Shown here piece by piece: positions 34,574 through 46,339 of a stretch of 64,000 nt of DNA (positions are counted from its first letter, which is position 1; the number at the start of each line of letters is the position of its first letter). This DNA is from Dactylonectria macrodidyma (lineage: Eukaryota; Ascomycota; Sordariomycetes; Hypocreales; Nectriaceae): positions 6,386,001 through 6,450,000 of the forward strand of contig JAGMUV010000001.1 of assembly GCA_020744425.1 (NCBI GenBank), in the 5' to 3' direction. The position numbers and the translations under genes are program-made. Below the pieces are notes generated by a model that was not told the origin of the DNA, ran no database searches, and worked only from the letters and a program-made list of their open reading frames with translations.

Positions 34574-35420
34574 ATGAACCCGATGCTCGGTATAAGAGCC
34601 GCCCATTCCCATCTTCCACCCAAGCTTCTTTTCTCTTCTTTCTTCCCACGGTTTGGCCCCGGTGGTGCAGCCGCAGCCGCTCTTTGCACCCATTGCCCTT
34701 GTCCAACTCGTGCCACTCTCTTTTTCGCAGCCGTCTTATTCTTTTTTTCCTTTTGTCCACATTGCCCACAGGCTCTCCCGAGTCCCCTTTTATCTTGATA
34801 GAGTTCCTTTATTCCTAGTCAACCCTTGCCAGGGTCATCTGAACTCAACGATCAATTTCTATTACATAAACACGAAACCCGACCGACTGAGTTCATCAAC
34901 CCTGCCTGGATCAGATCCGGTAATGAGGGTCCTCTTCCGCTGTATGATTGGGGGGACGCGAACACTTCAGAGCCTGCTGGACAGGACGCACAAGTTGAGG
35001 AGGAATTACGGCCAGCGACAACACCTGCGAACCAGCAATCACAGGTCAACGACAGCGGTCAACATAACTCAGCTGCTTCAAATGCTCTCCAATGCCCAGA
35101 GTGCAGTGTCATTTACCCGAACAAACGGGATCTGGGGTAGGTGTTGTGGGACATCAACCGCTTGCTGGGAGCTAACAAACGTCTATAGCCGGCATATCAA
35201 GAAACACATCCGCCCATTTAAGTGCACGGTGACTGACTGTAACACGAGCTTCACGTTACTGAAAGATCTCACCCGTCATGCCAATGAGGTACATGGTAGT
35301 CGAAGGTGGTATTGCACGCACCCTGACTGCTCCTCGTATAAACTGGGAATGAAGGGCACCGCCCGGAAGGCGAATCTTGACAGGCACACACAGAGGCGTC
35401 ATGGAGGGCAAGTCCCTTGA
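34574..35420 (+). CDS. Small C2H2 zinc-finger protein
   Basis: The best model is three exons, 34574-34589, 34833-35136 and 35189-35420, giving 183 residues. The last intron (52 nt) is well supported because it falls inside a zinc finger and restores it. The first exon (five codons plus one base) and the 243-nt intron are a frame-consistent guess: the main exon has no ATG. Three fingers are visible in the C-terminal half: CPEC with a later HIKKH, CTVTDC with HANEVH, and CTHPDC with HTQRRH. The N-terminal half is acidic and Gln/Asn-rich (linker or activation region). This arrangement is common in small fungal C2H2 proteins of unknown target. Nuclear DNA binding is inferred. It lies between the siderophore locus and the GPI-protein gene, so a link to iron control is possible but unproven. 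Confidence 0.65.
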
Positions 35421-35769
35421 ATGTATTGTACCGTACAAGTAGTTGGTAATGTCTTGTCAATTGAACCACTATTGTTGACAGTATGTTCTATCACGCGTAA
35501 TCTTCTGTGGAATTCACTTGATGTCCTATGGCCCAATTTTAGATTTGGATATGGATGAAATGAAATGAATAAATTGCGTTTCGTCGTTCAACTTATGTAT
35601 GTAAAATATCCTCAATCCTGGATGCAGACGAGTTCGCATCAATCATAATCCTTCTGCCGCAAGCTGTTCGAGGCCACTAACACGCCACAACATCCCAACA
35701 AAGTAAGCATTCCCGAACATGTATACCCCGCATCATCGAGCTAGATAACAGACTTGGCTGGGCGCACCC
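35421..35769. other. Convergent intergenic region
   Basis: About 350 bases between two convergent genes, moderately AT-rich. No gene seen. Confidence 0.6.
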
Positions 35770-37263
35770 TTAAGCAAGCAGCATGGCCGTACCAACAACG
35801 AGGAAGCCAGCGATGCCAAAACGGGTCAGGCTTGACGCAGCACCAGTGCTCTCAGATGGAGAGGCACCGCTTTCAGTGGCAGAAGCTGCGCTGTTTCCAC
35901 GTCCAGTTACTGAAGTGGTAGCGGTGCGACGGTAGTTTGTGTCGTCCTCGTCGTCGGTGTACTCATCATTAGTATCGACGTCAGAGCTATTGCCGCTGGA
36001 GACAGAGGTGGATGTGGCTCTCGCGGTGGTCACGGTGGTCTGGGATACCGCGTTGACCTGTGCACTTCCTGAGCCGGAGATTGCAGCGCTGTTGGGGACG
36101 ATGGTCGTAGTCAACTGGCTGGTTTCGGTGGGAGCAGTTGCTACAACGGTGATACTTGCTGCGGCGTTGGTGTTGGAGGCGGCATATGTGGTGCTGGCGA
36201 AGCCGCATGTGTACATGATGGCACGAATGTCTGCAAATGTTCCGTTAGCGAGCTATTCTGAAGCGCTATTAGGTATCAGTGTGCATTTACCTTCAAGGCC
36301 GTCCTTATAATCATCGTCATCATTGGTGTCATCGCCAGTGTCATCAGCCCGAGACTGGAGCTTGCTGCGGCGGACGGTGCGACGAGACCGAACCTTTTTG
36401 CGAGAGTCATCATCGGTGTCTGAGTTTGAATCACCAGTCGCTGGGTCGTCGCCTTGGGAATCAGCACTGTCTGTATCAATGTCCTGAGCTCGAGTCTTGT
36501 TACGACGGGCGTGGCGACGGGTGCTAAAGCGACCTCGAATCTTGCGATCATCATCCGAGTCCGAATCGCCACTGGTTACACCGTCGTTCCCTGAGTCCGC
36601 ACTGTCTGAGTCGTCAACACGAGCCTTGACCTTGTTGCGGCGAACGTTGCGAGGGACACGACGGCGAGCCCGTAGTTTCTTGCGGGAATCATTGGTATCA
36701 GAGTCCGAGTTGCTTTGAGTGCCCTCATCGTTGGAGTCAGAGTCAATGTCAGTGTTGTTGGCACGAGTGCGAATGGTACGACGAGATCTTGTATTCTTCT
36801 TGCGACCTGGAACGCTGCGGCGGCGGCTGTTGTCGTCTGGAGAATCCGAGGCTGAGTCTCCATCCGTATCATCACCGTCAGAGTCCGGACCAGTGTCGGA
36901 ATTGGTGTCTGAATCTGCGTCGACGGCTCGAACCTTGCGAGCAGAGGCTTTGCGAGCCTGAATGGCAGTCAGAGATCGAGCTTTCTTGGTCGACCTCGCA
37001 TTCTGAGAAATACAATCGGCGCAAAGAGCGGCAATGCTGCCAACCTCGAAGCTCTTGTTGGTGCAGACGCACTGAGCCTCGAGGAGGTCCTCGGTGCGAT
37101 CGTTGACATTGTCCAGATCAACCTCGCAACGGTTGGTTAACTGGACAATCGGCTCGCAGACTGCCTGGCAGCTCGAAGGCACATCGTCCCTGTCGAGGCT
37201 GACGTCGGCATGCGCAAGGAGAACGAGGGGAGCAACGGCGAGGGCGATGTTCTTGGTGTACAT
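35770..37263 (-). CDS. Secreted, probably GPI-anchored protein with basic/acidic repeats
   Basis: Two exons, 36291-37263 and 35770-36230, over a 60-nt intron; 477 residues. Residues 1-19 form a signal peptide. A cysteine module follows with Cys at 32, 36, 46, 65, 67, 81 and 84; the C-x3-C-x9-C and C-x-C-x13-C spacings resemble the haem-binding CFEM domain, but the next gap is two residues and the last Cys is far away, so it is CFEM-like at most. From about 90 to 320 come four to five imperfect units of about 46 residues. Each has an Arg/Lys-rich half with several dibasic sites and an Asp/Ser-rich half. The tail is Ser/Thr-rich, ending in a small-residue site and a hydrophobic stretch (FGIAGFLVVGTAMLLA), as for GPI attachment. 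A cell-wall or plasma-membrane protein is likely. Dibasic sites could be Kex2 targets. Function unknown. Confidence 0.8.
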
Positions 37264-39440
37264 GTTGGGTGCTTTGCGATGTGGCTTTTTGGTTTCTGGG
37301 TAGAGTGAGGAAGAACTGAATGCTGATGATCTAGGCAGCGGATGAGCTTATGTATGTGGTTGTTTGTGATGTTAAACAAATTGCTTGAAGTTCATGCCCT
37401 TGTAAGTCTTATATAATTAGACATGAAACCGTTTTAACCCCGACATCTCTCGACTCAACATGCGTTCCAACCTCTTTGACTTGGCAGCCCCTATTCCGAG
37501 ATTCTCGTTCTTTGATGCGTTGTTCATCCACGACGCTTCTAAGCCCCATGGTCGCAATGTGACCATGCCACTTCATCGAATCAACCAGTCTGCTGCCAAT
37601 CGAGACGATGAGCTCGGGCCTACCGAGAAAGGTTGTGGATACATCTTTCTCAAAAAAGAAGCATAGACGTTTCTCTTACACCTATATCGCTCTCGACAAA
37701 ACTTGGCCAAGACAATAATTTACGTGTAAACCGACCATGCGCGGGCCGAGCACGAGGCGGGGTTTGCTTGGCGAGCGTCATTATGGAAATAGTGACACTC
37801 GTTTGAGCCAGCGACAGCCTCACCTAACGACCCAATCCCACAGCATAACGTCCCTTCATATGTGGAGATGCTCCACTTCAGCCACCGGACGAGTGAAGCG
37901 CTGTAAGACGAGGAGCCGAGTCAAGTCTGGGGATCAGCAAGTGGTTACTGATGCCAAGCCTGACTCGCCCAAGGTACTCTATATGCCAATGCGCCAGCCA
38001 CCCTGGCTGCGTAAACATCTCCGTCCTGCTCCACAAGTGGCTGCGAAGGATCAAGGAAGTCGACCGACTGGCTCGTGGCTTTGATGACGCGCAACGTCTT
38101 TTCCAGCTGAACCGGGATCTCGACACTTGTCTCCGCATTAAACCGCTTGTCGCGTGCTGTTTGGAGCTCCAAGTGATGGCATGAGGATGGTGGAGCGTTG
38201 CTCGAACATCGTTTCGAGATCGTCTCCACCTAATCAATGGGTTGGTTACAGATACGTAAATATCATCTTGGCACCCCATACTATGGTTTATTTTTATTTT
38301 TGCCCGATTGCATGTCACAAACCCCTGGCCGTCAACTTTGTGTCGTGCCGTTTCGCCAAGAATATAGTTATTACGTAGTAATATGTGTCGAACAACCACA
38401 AAAATGTAGAAAACACGCTCCAGTGATGCAATCTCCACTTCCAGGCGTCTGGAGACTGGCTCCCCATGCCGACGAAGTTTCATATCGGCGGCAGCACAAG
38501 TCCCACGGTTGAATTACTTGAACGGCGGCTTCGGGCTTCCAGAATCGCCCACAAAAAAAGAAACGTCATTCTACCAGTGATTGTTGATTGCCATGTATGC
38601 ATTCCGACATACCTAATCGATCATACGAGGCGCTAACCTCGAGCTCGTCTGGAAAACGACCGGCACAGAGCGTTACCTGCCAGGCCCGAGTTTGTCTAGA
38701 CCGAAAGCTTGCCTGTCACTCAATATAAGCTTTTTTTTTGACTTGCAATGCACCCAAGTGAGTCAAGAAACCCTTAGACAGAGCTTTCACATTCCAGTTC
38801 GAAGTGCGAGGGCGGTCAGTAAGATTGCTGATCTTACCTCACGGTCGCACCCGTGAAAGTTATTCCTAGGGCAAATAAGCAAGTCGTCAAAGAAACACAT
38901 ACTCCTTACAAGAAGCGCCCGAGTGACTCTACCACCAGCAGTAGTCTGGGAGTTGATTTGCTCATCGTAGAGGAGCTATAGTGAATAACAGATGAGCGAC
39001 TCGAACAAGCTCGGCCTGTAGAGCACAGCATTATGTTTCACTGCTGTATCTTTTGCATCACCAATTATCTGAGTTAACGTTTACCAGCAACTCAGGCTGG
39101 CTAGAGAGTATCCACACGCCACAAGCTCGCTTCTGGCAAGGAATGAAGCTACATTCAGATATACATTTCTCCCAGTCTGCCTGCCTCGCACTTCAGGAAG
39201 TAATTTGCAAGATTCCCTCCATCTGCGAATCGTTGTGTGAATGATGAGTCATGTTTTCTCACTCTTCCACAAACGTCTTGAACTCTCGAAGTACAGGCCC
39301 TTGCTGCCAAATGACCACCCTGTTTCGAACCTCGCCATTTGTTTCGCCTTATTATTGTTGACGTCCGACTGACCCACCGAGCTAAAAATAAAAATAAAAA
39401 AACTAGTGCCCCAGTCACGGATACCCGGCAATTGAGCAGC
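37264..39440. other. Intergenic, no supported gene
   Basis: About 2.2 kb. A 68-codon + frame from 37460 and overlapping minus frames at 37.9-38.5 kb have no recognised domain. From about 38.7 kb the sequence becomes more AT-rich, marking the edge of the repeat-bearing accessory block. Confidence 0.45.
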
Positions 39441-40566
39441 ATGGCCGTGACGGCCCATCAATCCCTCGTGAGAATCAACGCATCCATGATCCACCAAGGC
39501 CCACCAACTGGGGGAAATAGGCTCTAGAGTGGGCTCTGATTGCATTGTGCTTTGCCGTCATCACCGCCCGACTTGCCGTGCGTACATGGCAGAGACTGTG
39601 GTCCTTTTGGCTGTCCGAAATCTTTCTGGTGTTAGCTTTATTATTCTTCCTCTGCCTCGTGGTCGGAGACACTTATACGTTTGCAAACGGCCAAGAGGAT
39701 TGGGGAAATTATTTCAGCCAAGGATTCATGATAGTAAAAGCTCCTCGTCCAATCCCCGAGATCACGATTTAAGCTGACATTTTTGGTAGTGGAAGTTTGC
39801 TTCCTCAATCATCTACGATTTGGGCTTTTTCTTCCCAAGATTCAGTCTGCTCGCCTTCTACGAGCAGTTATTCCCCGTATCAGAAGAAACGTTACGGATC
39901 TGTTTATATATTGTGATAGTGTATAATGTTTGTGCATTTCTAGCTGTCGGACTGCTCGATACATTCTGGTGTGGTCTTCCCGCGTCACAGAACTGGTGAG
40001 TTTTCGTGGTGAGCCCAGGAGTCCGTGATGAATATGACTGACCCTGAGTTTCTACTGTTCAGGTCTTCTGACCCTATCGCTTGCACATTGCCAACCAGCA
40101 TGGAACCAATGCTCGTCAGCTGAGCTTTGGGAACCACCTCAGAGTTACTCGGTAAGTGCAGGCTGTTCATTCACGCGGATGTAAATATGGCTAATTGTGT
40201 TGTCAATATTAGTCTTCGCCCTACCATTCAGGATCTTGCCAAGTTTGAAAGCAATACCACGGGCTGAAAAGACTTGTCTTTTATGCATATTTCTACTCGG
40301 TTCCGCATTGATCCTTGTCAGCATTGCCCGGTTCATCATGACCGTGCAGTCCATAACCGCATACACGACTTGTAAATATCCCAGCCGCGCATCACGCCTT
40401 GTGTCATATTGCCAAACTATACTAACCAGTCACAGATCTTGTCGGATCGACGGAAATCGCAACTCAAATTATTGTCGTCTCGCTGCCAGCACTACGACCC
40501 TTGCTTAGTTGGTTGCTTGGTTGGCGAAGTTTTTCTAGCTTGCACTCAAGCAACACAACGGAGTAG
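39441..40566 (+). pseudogene. Pth11-like seven-helix receptor, broken by one TGA
   Basis: Six exons can be read: 39441-39467, 39530-39733, 39790-39995, 40063-40151, 40213-40371 and 40436-40566. All five introns are 56-67 nt with GT-AG ends and the frame is kept throughout, for 271 codons. The product has the fungal-specific integral membrane (Pth11/SAT4-type) pattern: WALIALCFAVITARL, then FASSIIYDLGFFFPRFSLLAFYEQ, LDTFWCGLP followed by a Cys loop, FALPFRILPSLK and SLPALRPLLSW. A TGA at 40121-40123 (codon 166) falls just before ALGTTSELLVFALPF; relatives have Trp there, so a TGG to TGA change is likely. The truncated product would lose the last three helices. The C-terminal tail is short. The first 27-base exon ends at a TAGAG acceptor and is the least certain part. 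Readthrough or a sequencing error is not excluded. Confidence 0.75.
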
Positions 40567-40639
40567 AGCCAGGGGAGAAAGTGGCGTCAAGCCCCACCGC
40601 AACAGATCGCGACGTAATAGGGAGACGTCTAGAGTCTAG

Positions 40640-41110
40640 AAATGCTAGTCAAGGATACAATAATGACACATTCGACAATATTCAAACATGGTACTCTAGC
40701 CATGCTCGACGTAGATTCCGCCATGCCTGGATCGTAGTGCTTGCCTTGACTAAGAACAACTCATCCAACCTCTAGTGAATTGGGGACAGGGTTGAATTGC
40801 CAGCAGATGTATGTCATGGTGACGAAGTTCCACAGCTTGGCGTCGCCTGAGAAATGGTGTCTCGAACCTAAGATCGGTGTTTCTCAATTGATGGCGAACG
40901 AACCTTAAAGCATGAAACTTGATGAAATTTAGAAGTTCCTCTAATACGGAGATAGTCCCAAGGATACCTAATTTTTATCTTCGCGGTCAGCGAGCTAGCT
41001 GAATCTTCTGTGGTCCTACTGTCAATCTCACCAATGCTTGTCTTCTCCTAAGCTAACTGTAGAAACGCGATTCGACGTTTGATCCCGCAAACTAGAACGC
41101 ATGATGCAAT
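40640..41110. repeat. Dispersed repeat, copy 1 (little mutated; intact target site)
   Basis: This segment aligns by eye with 46085-46860 in the same orientation. Shared blocks include TACTCTAGCCAT (40692 and 46140), CCTCTAGT followed by AATT, ATTTAGAAGT, and GCGAGCT-GCTGAATCTTC. Differences are mostly G or C here against A or T in copy 2. At about 40885 the run GTGTTTCTCAATTGATGG continues unbroken where copy 2 has a 280-bp insertion. The right end carries, on the minus strand, the ISIASCV-type peptide also found in copy 2, in a copia-like RNase H context. Confidence 0.75.
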
Positions 41111-41141
41111 AGAAATACTTGGCATGAATTCTAATTGTTGG

Positions 41142-41345
41142 GCTTACCCAACTTTCGAAAATATGCTTGATATCTTCGAAGCAGCTACTGATGTCCCAAC
41201 ATCGTCGAAGCATTATGAGTCGCGTTTCGGATCCACCCCAGGCGTACATACTTTTTCCACTCCAGTCTTTCCAGATGGGAACCCTTTGTCGATTCTTAAG
41301 AGCGACATCGCGAGTCTCTTTGCAGATTCGTATAGATGGTGGCAT
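41142..41345 (-). pseudogene. 2EXR-domain gene fragment
   Basis: The minus strand encodes PPSIRICKETRDVALKNRQ and about 45 further residues with the pattern of the fungal 2EXR domain (core '...CxESRxVAL...', then Trp-rich strands). The part before it lacks the usual LPxELRxxIW entry motif, and the frame runs into the repeat at about 41110. No complete gene can be built. It is probably the remnant of a 2EXR protein gene broken by the repeat. Confidence is limited because the domain is short. Confidence 0.4.
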
Positions 41346-41622
41346 CTTATGTTGATAGTGAGGATATTCGTCCCTCACTATTGACTGGGCATACGAAACG
41401 TAGATGCGACTCTTCGGCGGCCGAGAAAAAGACCTTGCTTCAAACCTCGCTTTGGATTTGCTAGCCCAGAATCATGCATGATTTACCTCCGAGAAACGTC
41501 TTCTCCACGACTCGTCACCTCTGTGTCGTTCTGCAACATCTCGCCATCTGGGCCAGCTTCCTGATCATCCCGTTCCCGCCTACGTTTCCTTCTCTGTTTC
41601 CTCCTCCGCCGTTTCCCTCCCT

Positions 41623-42805
41623 CTAACACACCTTCACTATGTTCCCTACCCCGATGATAAGCGGAATCAACTGGCCCGTACTCCCAAACCAATTCACACC
41701 CTTGATAACATTGTATCGAATCGTCATTTCAATGCCGGCAATAAACAACGACAGTGATATGAAATCACCGAACAATGGGGCGATAGTACAGAAATAGAGA
41801 AATACAACAAGAACATAGCGTACACCTGGGGGTGGTGGGCGCGGGTTAGAAGGAGAAGGGTCTGCCGGAGCGATGTGTATCTGCCCAATCCTGGTAATGA
41901 CTGTAGACTCTCCTGGGATGCGCGTGCGCGTGCAATGGTCGACCGTGCTTCTGCTATGTTACCCTCTGGCAAGCCAAGCCTGGTGTTTTCGGTTTGCAAT
42001 ATGCAGAGCCATCTTGGCGACGGCACGATTTTCATCTCTCCTCGCCCAAAGGGTCAAGCACCACACATATCCACCGCCAGCCATTCCGCCAGGTGCCAGT
42101 TGCCATTATGGTGATCCACCTTAGCATCTCACACAGTCACAGCCATGATCGCCACAACCTTGTGGAATGTCCTGAACCAGCCCAGTAGTCTTACACGTAT
42201 GAAGAACCATCCACAACTTTCACAATCAGCTCTGTTAAGGACGGCCATATCTTCAATCCCCACAAACCAGAATCATAGTATGTAACCGTCGAAGCCCGAA
42301 AAGATGAGGAGACGGGCAATGACACCAAGTGGCGTTGTATCGGTCATGTTGTTGTGTTTAGGGTCGAAGCCACTATCGGAGTTCTCGTCAAGACCGAAAG
42401 CAGAAGTGGAGACGGCGCCGTAGCCGAAGGTCAAGATGATGAACGCTTCGGCTGCGTAGAGCGTTGAGAATTGCTCTACTGTTTGGTAGATTAAGGCAAC
42501 TAGCATAGCCCTGAGCATCATTTTAGTTGATTTCATCTCTCACGCAACGGGCAGGCTCACAACTGGAATAGAGCATTGACATATCGCATACTCACCGTCT
42601 CAGACCGTACGAGCTGCTTCGCAAAGATGGTTGCAAACCACTGAAAATATATACCCTTGAAGTCACGCACCAATTAACATAAGAAGCGGGCTTCCCCCAA
42701 GGGTAATTTCAATGTCAATATAGTTATGCAAATATGAGTATAACCTACTGTGCAGATGACTGCGCCGTTGATGTCTTGATTTCCGACAAACTGGCAGCCA
42801 TCCAT
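41623..42805 (-). pseudogene. Fungal multipass membrane protein, broken by one TGA
   Basis: Pieces on the minus strand match a family of uncharacterised fungal multipass proteins. Exon 42749-42805 gives MDGCQFVGNQDINGAV, exon 42596-42640 gives WFATIFAKQ, and the exon starting at 42536 gives a helix with STLYAAEAFIILTFGYGAV. In the same frame come FWFVGIEDM, then LLGWFRTFHKVVAIMAV. The last exon, ending at 41623, gives FISLSLFIAGIEMTIRYNV and STGQLIPLIIGVGNIVKV. Introns at 42641-42748 and 42537-42595 have good ends; later ones are less sure. A TGA at 42273-42275 interrupts the frame before FWFVG, where relatives have an aromatic run beginning with Trp (inferred), so the gene is probably dead. 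The segment 41.85-42.13 kb could not be fully resolved. Start at 42805 is a best guess. Confidence 0.55.
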
Positions 42806-43801
42806 TGACGCTATTGGGTCGATTCCCTTGGTGACGAAACTTGCCACAAGTCCAGAGATTGGAGCCCTGGCTAGTGAGACTGTGAGGCTGTTAAAAGCAC
42901 GTATGAGCAGTGTATATTTCGCGTTGTCAACTGAACGAGGGATTGATTGACTGACGACGATGGATCGCTGAGAACACATACTACCCTGACTTCCACGGCA
43001 GGTGATCTGACATGTGATGGGTGTTGTCTTGAATAAGGTTGATGGCGGAGGATGAGGCCTCTGGCGATGTAGCCGCCACAAGGTTTAGACCGATGGATAG
43101 ACCGGGTCTCCGCCATCCCACCAACGTTTTAATAACAGGAACCTTAGCTTGTCCTCGACATGTGATTGTTCGATCCATAATAGAAACCTTATGTCTAGCA
43201 ATACTTCGGTGGCATCCGCGTGATTCGGATACTCCTTAAAGTTCATCACTCTGATGAAGATGCTCCACAGATAGAGAACGTGATTCGGCTTCAGATAAGG
43301 AATGATGGAAGGTGGTATTGTACCATTCAGCTTGTGGACCCGAACGCCTGAATAATGCAACCTGGTCTAGAAGGCTGCGCCCGAGTAGCTCACTCCTAAG
43401 CTCATCCAGAACAAGTCCAACTAATCAAATGCTGCGGCAACCCCAACCACCCATCTCAGCCGCACGGCAAGTTCCACAAACAAGCCAATGACCATCATAA
43501 GCATCTCCCCTTCGTGCATCTGTCGGAATTCGATGAAAGCACTAGACATTGAATTCACTTGGCATGTGATAGTGTGAGGAAAGAATGCAGTCAGCTTTAC
43601 GACGATGCGCGTCACGGATGATGAGTCGGTGATGGGATTGGAGGACTGGTCCTTTGTGAGGCGAGAAGCTGCTTAAAGCTCATGGAAGACTTTTCGACTC
43701 TTGCAAATAGTCTTGTCCTTCTCACGCCCAACTCGAAGCCTAAATACTCGTTCATAGCAGATTGAATCCCAGAATTCTCAGCAGAGGCCTATCTAATCGA
43801 A
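42806..43801. other. Intergenic, no supported gene
   Basis: About 1 kb between divergent genes. Short minus-strand frames at 42.9-43.6 kb may be leader or decayed 5' exons of the membrane-protein pseudogene; they could not be joined convincingly. Confidence 0.4.
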
Positions 43802-45863
43802 ATGGACCGTCAAAAGATGTCCCTCCAGCCCTCATTCATTGAGCGGACCACCATCTCGACATTCCACCTCATCAACAAGTTCGTGTCGTGGTTCAAGTTG
43901 CCCGCCATCTTGGGGGCGTTGAATATCGTCGCCATGCGCATTGAGCTGCGAGGTTATAATCTCCATGATGGCTACGCGTCCGCTTCTGCTCAAGGAAATT
44001 CCCAAGATGAGCCCATGGATGATGAACGCTATCTGAATGCACGTCACTCGGATGGGAAGTTCAACTCGCTCGAACTTCCCCTCATGGGCTGTGCTGGAAT
44101 GCGCTTCGGTCGAAACTTCCCGAGAAAGTATTGTCAGAAGCCGACTGAAGATGGACTCTGGACGCCAAATCCAAGAGTTGTCAGCGAGTGCTTCATGGCA
44201 CGCAAACCGGGTAGCTTTATCCCAGCCACAACGCTCAATCTACTTGCTGCTGCTTGGATTCAGTTCCAGATACACGATTGGTTCAACCATGAGCTGGTAA
44301 GATCTGACGAATTCCAGCACATAGATGACGTGAAAACGGACAACCAGCTGACCTTGATTGGCAGAGTGACGAGTTCTTTAATATACCACTGCCTGTTGGC
44401 GACCGATGGTCGGACGACCGTATGGAGCTTCCTCAGACGAAGCCTGACGCCACTCTTGACCCTGTCGACCTTCAATGCCCAGGGTACAAGAACTTGAACA
44501 CCTCCTGGTGGGATGGCTCACAGATCTATGGGTCGAGTGAGGAGGCGACTTCAAAGCTGAGAACCCGAAGCCCCAATGGAAAGCTGATGTTTACTGAGGG
44601 CGGTATAGAAGCTTTCCTACCCCGGGATAAAGATGGTAATCCCCTCACTGGCTTTAACAATAATTGGTGGATAGGCATGGAGATGCTGCATACCCTGTTT
44701 GCTCTTGAGCATAACTCTCTTTGTGACATGCTTCGAAAGGCATACCCGAACTGGACTGGGTAAGGCCGCCTCTGTGGATTTGCCCTTAGAGTGGTAGCTA
44801 AAGATTTCTATAGCGACCAGATCTTTGACAAAGCTAGGCTGGCCAACTCTGCGCTAATGGCAAAGATCCACACCGTGGAATGGACTCCTGCTATTCTCGC
44901 ACACCCTGCGCTTCAGATTGGTATGAATGCCAACTGGTGGGGCCTTGCTGGCGATGCCCTTACGAAGCTGGTTGGGAGAATATCGAAGAAGAGCGAGATC
45001 ATTTCTGGCATCCCCGGTTCAGGGGTCGACCACGACAGCATTCCCTACAGCCTCACAGAGGAATTCGTATCCGTTTATAGGATGCACTCCCTCATTCCCG
45101 GTAAGGCATCCTGTTGAGTATTCCACTTATATCGTTCTAAGTAAGGCGTTCAGATAATATCGCCTTCTTTAACGCGAAAGATGGGAAGTACCAAATCACA
45201 ATCCCTATAGTAGATATGACATTTAGGAATGCGCAGAAACCTTTTGCTGAAGGCCTCTCGTTCGCCGACATGTTTTACTCCTTCGGCATCAACTATCCTG
45301 GAGCCATTACCAACAACAACTATCCTGACTTCTTACGCGACTTGACTTCCCCAGATGGCCTCCACCGGGACATGGGTACCGTCGACATCTTACGCGACCG
45401 TGAGCGTGGCGTCCCGCGGTACTGTGACTTCCGACGCATGCTGCGTATGCATGTGCCGACGACATTTGAGGAGCTGACCGGCGGCAATGAGGCGCTCGCC
45501 ATAGAGCTCTCCGAGGTGTACAACGGAGACATTGAGGCTGTCGACACACTGGTCGGCTCGCACAGTGAGCCTGTGATCCCCGGCTTCGGCTTCAGTGACA
45601 CTGCATTCCGCATCTTTATTGTCATGGCATCGCGGCGGCTCAAGAGCGACCGCTTTATTGCCGGGCAGTGGAATGCTGAGACATACACGAAGGAGGGTTT
45701 CCATTGGGTGCAGCATACCACTATGAAGGATGTGCTGATCAGGCATTTCCCCGAGCTAAAGGAGACGCTAAAAAAGAGTAATAATGTGTTTGCGCCTTGG
45801 GTTCAGTTAGACGAGTCGAAGAAGTATCAGGGACTTGAGACGACTGTTCCGGAAGTCGCATGA
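43802..45863 (+). CDS. Alpha-dioxygenase-like haem peroxidase
   Basis: Four exons, 43802-44296, 44365-44759, 44814-45100 and 45154-45863; 628 residues. All introns are 53-68 nt and restore the frame. The protein belongs to the animal-type haem peroxidase/cyclooxygenase superfamily and most resembles fatty-acid alpha-dioxygenases. The distal His is in QIHDWFNHE (His158), followed by CPGYKNLNTSWWDGSQIYG, ALEHNSLCD (about 278-286) and SVYRMHSLIPD. In the last motif Tyr385 and His388 have the spacing and near-exact position of the catalytic Tyr and proximal haem His of plant alpha-dioxygenases, which convert fatty acids to 2-hydroperoxides. Length also fits (about 620-650). It lacks the C-terminal P450 domain of fungal Ppo/linoleate diol synthases. 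It appears intact although it lies between two decayed genes and two copies of a repeat, which may indicate recent acquisition or selection. An oxylipin role is inferred. Confidence 0.87.
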
Positions 45864-46339
45864 AAGGTGTGATTCGGTTTCTGTCGAGTTTCCTATTTGA
45901 GCCATTTTGGTCTAGATTGTACATTTCAGTTGACGGATGAAGTTACAACTAAATAAGTTTGGAATAAGTTACCATAAGATGCATATACATAATAAGTGGA
46001 AATGCGTAGTCTGCATGCATCTGAGGAGAAGCTTGATCAGACACAAGCCACGAAATAGCAATATTAATAGGAAATATGATGCAAGGAAATGAAAACGGTT
46101 CTAATATAATAATAAGACATTTAGCAATAGTTACATATAATACTCTAGCCATATTTAACACAAGTTTTACTAAATCTAGCTTATTATAATTTAAATACTT
46201 ACCTTAACGAAAAGTAAGTTATCTAACCTCTAGTAAATTAGAAATAGAGTTAAATTACTAGTAAATATATATTATAACAATAAAGTTCTATAGCTTAGTA
46301 TTACTAAAGAAATAGTATCTTAAGTCTAAGGTTAGTATT

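Noticed and set aside
37878..38483. A 201-codon minus frame and an overlapping 94-codon frame
   Set aside because: No recognised family, two competing frames, and no splice sites joining them into a longer gene.
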